The notes under the pieces: model-generated
The model's input: the letters and a program-made list of their open reading frames with translations, nothing else
The model's database searches: none
Told to the model about the DNA's origin: nothing
NCBI GenBank assembly: GCA_050117315.1
Contig: JASFMY010000032.1
Location: 1 to 53,249 of the forward strand
Direction: 5' to 3'
DNA: 53,249 nucleotides
DNA from: JANQIV01 sp050117315
GTDB lineage: Bacteria > Bacteroidota > Ignavibacteria > Ignavibacteriales > Melioribacteraceae
Shown here: piece after piece, positions 50,014 through 53,249 of the stretch
Position numbering within the stretch: position 1 is the first letter of the stretch
How the letters are laid out: the number at the start of each line of letters is the position of its first letter
Made by a program: the position numbers and the translations under genes

Positions 50014-51954
50014 TTAAAACTCATCTGTCCTAAACGGCGAAGCCGGCAATCCCTCTTCGTTATACAAATTTGCATTTTCCGGATTATCAGCCCATGCATA
50101 TCTTACGGCAACAGGATTTGAAACCTCATCGTTCCAAACAACTACTTTATTGTCTTGGATTTTTGCGTTTGCCCAAACAAAATTTTTATCGTGACCGGCA
50201 ATGGCAAATCCCTTCAATTCATCATTCTCTTTTGCAGTTAAACCGGTGCCGCTATTGGAAAATGTTAGTATTACTTTATTTCCTTCGATTACCATGGATT
50301 GATAAATAGGGCCCGAGTAAACTACATCTTTTTCACCGTACGCAACTTTCCTTGCCGCTAAAGCCAACCGCTTGCCTACATCCTTTTTATTAAGCGGATG
50401 AATATCATTCCCTTCACCAATGTCTATTGCAACTGCCATTGCTGTGTTAGGCAGAGATAAAGTCTTTAACTGGGCTTCCCGTAATAACGCCCAATTACTC
50501 TCGGAAGGTTCAGTTTTTGCTTCCATAAAATTCGGGAGTTGAACAAATAAAAACGGGAAATCACTCTTATTCCAATTTTTCTGCCAGTCTTTAATTAATG
50601 CCGGAAAAAGTTTTCTATATTCAACAGGTCTTCCGGCATTGGATTCACCCTGATACCATATTACTCCTTTCATTTGATAATCGAGTAACGGTGCAATCAT
50701 TGCATTGTATAAACCTACCGGTTTCCATCTAATAAAGGTTTGATCTTTCAAAGGCTCCATTTTGGCGCCAAGCTTATATTGCCATTCTCCCTTCAAATCT
50801 ATTTTTTCATTATCAACAACTATTTCATAAGGTTTATCTTCTACAAATCCCCCTCTGCCCCTGTTACTAATTACTCTTACAACTATACTGTTTTTACCTT
50901 CTTTTAAAACCGAAGACGGTATATTGTATCTTCTCGGAGGGTATTGGTAACTTATTGTTCCGACGAAAACTCCGTTTACAAAGGCAGAATCGGCATCAAT
51001 AATTCTTCCAAGATTAAGCCGGGCCGGTTTTTCGGCCATAGATGCCGGAACATCTATTTCTTTTCTAAACCAAACAACACCGTTAACAGAGCCGAGGCTT
51101 TCATTTGCCCAGTAACCCGGAATTTGCATAGTTGACCAACCGGATGAATTATATTCCGGATTGTACCATGGTTGTTCAGGATTTTTATAACCTTCGTCAT
51201 TCTGCCGTAACCGGCTGTACCACTCATTTATCCTGGTTCTATCATCATTTTGAATTTGCTCTATTAACTTGCTGTCTTTGAATCTCAGGGCTTCATTATA
51301 ATGTTCGGGAAATTCTTTGAGACTCTCCTCACTAATCCAACATTCGGCAGGTGATCCGCCTAAAGCCGAATTAATTAAACCAACCGGCACTTTATATTTT
51401 TCATACAGCTCTTTTCCAAAGAAATAAGATACAGCAGAAAAGCTTAATACATTTTCCGGATTTGCTTTCTCCCATTTCCCCGACGATAAATCTTTTTGCG
51501 GTGCGTTGAAATTATATTTATCCGGCACTTCGAAATATCGTATGTAAGAATTTTCAGAAGCTGCTATTTCATCTCCATATAACGGGCTTACTCTTTTCAT
51601 ATTCAATTCCATATTCGACTGCCCGGAACAAATCCAAACTTCACCAATCATTATATCGTGAATCGTAATTAAATTACCGGCACTAATTTGCATTTCATAA
51701 GGGCCGCCGGCCTGTAAATTTGGAAGCATAATACTCCAATCGCCTTTATTATCGGCGGTAGTAGTATAAGTTGAATCGATAAAATTAACCGATATTTTTT
51801 CTCCTTCTGCCGCCCATCCCCAAATTTTTATTTCAGCATCTCGTTGCAAAACCATACCATCGCTAATAAGTTTTGGTAATTTTACCTGGCCGAATGTGGT
51901 TGTCGAAATAAAAAGAAAGAAAATGATTATCAGTTTGTTCAGCTTTGTATGCAT
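50014..51954 (-). CDS. SGNH acetylesterase (sialate O-acetylesterase-like, CE20 candidate)
   Basis: 646 residues with a signal peptide (to about 23). The SGNH esterase domain is split. The first half carries Ser113 in CSGQSNME; the second carries QGESN (425-429) and Asp507-x-His509 in GNDIHP. Inserted between them (about 262-372) is a GH2-like jelly-roll (WFRKEIDVP, then AFVNGVFVGT). This layout matches proteins annotated as sialate O-acetylesterase. In plant-cell-wall loci they deacetylate xylan or xyloglucan oligosaccharides (CE20 as I recall). Sialic acid is not expected here. It lies 39 bp before the deacetylase gene. Confidence 0.85.
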   Translation of the reverse strand: MHTKLNKLIIIFFLFISTTTFGQVKLPKLISDGMVLQRDAEIKIWGWAAEGEKISVNFIDSTYTTTADNKGDWSIMLPNLQAGGPYEMQISAGNLITIHDIMIGEVWICSGQSNMELNMKRVSPLYGDEIAASENSYIRYFEVPDKYNFNAPQKDLSSGKWEKANPENVLSFSAVSYFFGKELYEKYKVPVGLINSALGGSPAECWISEESLKEFPEHYNEALRFKDSKLIEQIQNDDRTRINEWYSRLRQNDEGYKNPEQPWYNPEYNSSGWSTMQIPGYWANESLGSVNGVVWFRKEIDVPASMAEKPARLNLGRIIDADSAFVNGVFVGTISYQYPPRRYNIPSSVLKEGKNSIVVRVISNRGRGGFVEDKPYEIVVDNEKIDLKGEWQYKLGAKMEPLKDQTFIRWKPVGLYNAMIAPLLDYQMKGVIWYQGESNAGRPVEYRKLFPALIKDWQKNWNKSDFPFLFVQLPNFMEAKTEPSESNWALLREAQLKTLSLPNTAMAVAIDIGEGNDIHPLNKKDVGKRLALAARKVAYGEKDVVYSGPIYQSMVIEGNKVILTFSNSGTGLTAKENDELKGFAIAGHDKNFVWANAKIQDNKVVVWNDEVSNPVAVRYAWADNPENANLYNEEGLPASPFRTDEF

Positions 51955-52002
51955 TAATAAAATCTCCTATATAATATTCCCGAAATTAAATAGTGTTTTC
52001 CT

Positions 52003-52905
52003 TTAATCATTTCCGGTTTCCATGAAGTGTATAATTTTGGAATCCATTGAATTCTTAAAGAATAGAATATTCTCAAATTTCGATTGCAATTCCTCAGTCT
52101 TATTAGTCCATTCCTCAGCTTTACTTGGAGGAACATGCATTATTACAATATATTTGGGAGACAGGGTGTTTACTATAAAATCTAAATCGGAAGCTTCATT
52201 TAAAAGCTCGTAGTACAAAAATGCCACGTCTATTTTATCAGACCAATCACCGTTGTTTTCTATGTAATTACGTAAGGAACTAAGTTCAATATCTCCCGAA
52301 TGAAATATTTTAATACCGTCCATTTCAAAAAGGAAACTAACATTGTACATATTCTCTTCCATATCAATCCCGTTTACATAATACGAAAGATGTTTCAATC
52401 CGAAAGTTTTAATCGGAACATCATTTACAACACCTGAAACAGATTGATTTACTTCCGGGGTAAACTCAAAAAACTGGTTCTTTTTAAGAATGAAGTCAAA
52501 ACAATTTCCGTTAATAAAAACAATTGATGGTTTACTCGTAACAAAAGGAAGATCTTTATGCTTCCCGAGATATTCATTAATCAATTCCGAATCGTTATGA
52601 TCTTTATGGTAATGTGTTAGCAGGTAAACATCTATGTTATTAAAAGGATGCATATCGTTCATAATATCGTCAATAACTTTTTTAGGAGGCGTAGCAAATA
52701 ACCCGTATCCTTCGGTAAACAAAGCATCAATTAAAATATTCTTAGTCGGCGAAGACAGCAAAAATCCTTCATTAGCGATGTAAGTTATTTTCAAATCATT
52801 ATTCTGCGGTTGAGCATAGATTGTTTTAGCATTAGTAAGTCCAAAGACGACAATAATCATCAGACTTAAAGTTTGATTTAATAGTGTTTTTTTTGAAATG
52901 CTCAT
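52003..52905 (-). CDS. Exported metallo-beta-lactamase-fold hydrolase
   Basis: The start at 52905 is preferred over the upstream 53010. It gives a proper signal peptide (MSISKKTLLNQTLSLMIIVV, cleavage near YAQ), and the extra 35 codons overlap the remnant gene at 52923. The product is about 300 residues. The metal motif HYHKDH has His98, His100, Asp102 and His103 (numbering from this start), with LKITYIANEGFLL and LIDALF before it and FHSGDIEL later. Most members are hydrolases of esters, lactones or phosphoesters. The substrate is unknown, though a lactonase role for sugar lactones would fit the locus. It heads the acetylesterase-CE4-GH30-GH10 run (48-bp gap). Confidence 0.8.
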   Translation of the reverse strand: MSISKKTLLNQTLSLMIIVVFGLTNAKTIYAQPQNNDLKITYIANEGFLLSSPTKNILIDALFTEGYGLFATPPKKVIDDIMNDMHPFNNIDVYLLTHYHKDHNDSELINEYLGKHKDLPFVTSKPSIVFINGNCFDFILKKNQFFEFTPEVNQSVSGVVNDVPIKTFGLKHLSYYVNGIDMEENMYNVSFLFEMDGIKIFHSGDIELSSLRNYIENNGDWSDKIDVAFLYYELLNEASDLDFIVNTLSPKYIVIMHVPPSKAEEWTNKTEELQSKFENILFFKNSMDSKIIHFMETGND

Positions 52906-52922
52906 ATTATGTAACCCATTAT

Positions 52923-53151
52923 TTATTTGTACTTTCTCATATTTTCCAAAGACCCGCTCGAATAATTGATTTCCGAAAAGTTGGCTGAGAACGTTTCGCT
53001 TACAGCGCAATGAGCAGCAAACCCAATCATTAAATTATCATCGGGGAATTCGAGCCTGAATTGTCTTACCATTTCCCATTTTATATTATCTTCGGAATAG
53101 TGGAAAGAAAACTCATTTCCTTTCTTCGCTATAGCCAGGTAAACATAACTT
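52923..53151 (-). pseudogene. C-terminal fragment of a DUF1349 (concanavalin-like) protein
   Basis: Minus-strand translation from about 53150 gives SYVYLAIAKKGNEFSFHYSE, then DNIKWEMVRQFRLEFPDDNL, then MIGFAAHCAV, ending NMRKYK at a TAA (52923-52925). This matches the second half of DUF1349/YesU-like lectin-fold proteins, which often occur in polysaccharide loci. A TAA lies directly upstream in frame, and the remaining 98 bp of the window show no continuation in any frame I could recognise. The gene is probably truncated. A frameshift with the first half beyond the window edge is also possible. Confidence 0.6.
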
Positions 53152-53249
53152 TAAAGAATTTTATCTGGAAATGAGAAAAAAATATAAAGGCGGATAAAGC
53201 TATATTATGTCATTTACAGATAAAATTCTGTTGTGCGAAACCATCTCCT

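Noticed and set aside
50014..51954. True sialic-acid O-acetylesterase
   Set aside because: There are no sialic-acid genes in the window. The split SGNH layout and neighbours fit plant-polysaccharide acetylesterases.
52906..53010. Longer N-terminus for the metallo-hydrolase
   Set aside because: It would place a signal peptide 35 residues inside the protein and overlap the DUF1349 remnant. The Met at 52905 gives a normal signal peptide.

Overview
The window looks like an AT-rich chromosome segment from the FCB group, most likely Ignavibacteriota or a close relative. Six secreted proteins carry the Por/type IX sorting-domain signature (YPNPFNP plus a FlgD-like fold ending in KKMILxK), one of them in an unusual internal position. 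There is also a propeller-type sensor kinase, and many dispersed palindromic elements lie between genes. No tRNA, rRNA or CRISPR array was seen.

Layout. Positions 1-978 hold dispersed repeats. Positions 978-5254 (minus) hold a STAND-type NTPase with near-identical TPR repeats and a small helical protein. Positions 5681-9868 (plus) hold a possible micro-ORF, a lipoprotein and a large secreted trypsin-like protease with a clear terminator. Positions 9925-14218 are a decayed island: MITE-like elements, a broken IS1634-type transposase, a 21-bp tandem array, a phosphodiesterase fragment and a frameshifted outer-membrane protein. From 14219 to 53010 almost everything is on the minus strand and forms one large glucuronoxylan degradation locus.

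How the locus works. Endo-enzymes with sorting domains (GH10, GH30 and two CE4-type deacetylases) would open and deacetylate xylan outside the cell. CE15 glucuronoyl esterase would cut lignin-glucuronate esters. GH115 and GH67 would remove (4-O-methyl)-glucuronic acid. A second GH10, two GH43, GH31, GH29, GH105, a CE1-like esterase, a SGNH acetylesterase and an unassigned glycosidase-like protein would finish the oligosaccharides. A sensor kinase with a two-propeller ectodomain sits among them. No SusC/SusD pair, sugar transporter or xylose catabolic gene is in the window.

The standout is a four-gene cytoplasmic cassette (32611-36080) lying directly after GH115, CE15, GH43 and GH29. It encodes a corrinoid-binding protein, a homocysteine S-methyltransferase, a stand-alone methionine-synthase reactivation domain and a UroD/MtaA-type methyltransferase. 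A second, zinc-motif-complete MtaA-like protein lies 18 bp before the short GH10. Together these look like a dissected MetH in which the methyl-folate-binding module is replaced by a UroD-type methyltransferase. Given the neighbours, I infer a corrinoid-dependent O-demethylation pathway. It would take the methyl group of 4-O-methylglucuronate (or of methoxylated aromatics or methanol released from lignin-carbohydrate esters) to homocysteine. I know of no description of such a system in a xylan locus, but could not search.
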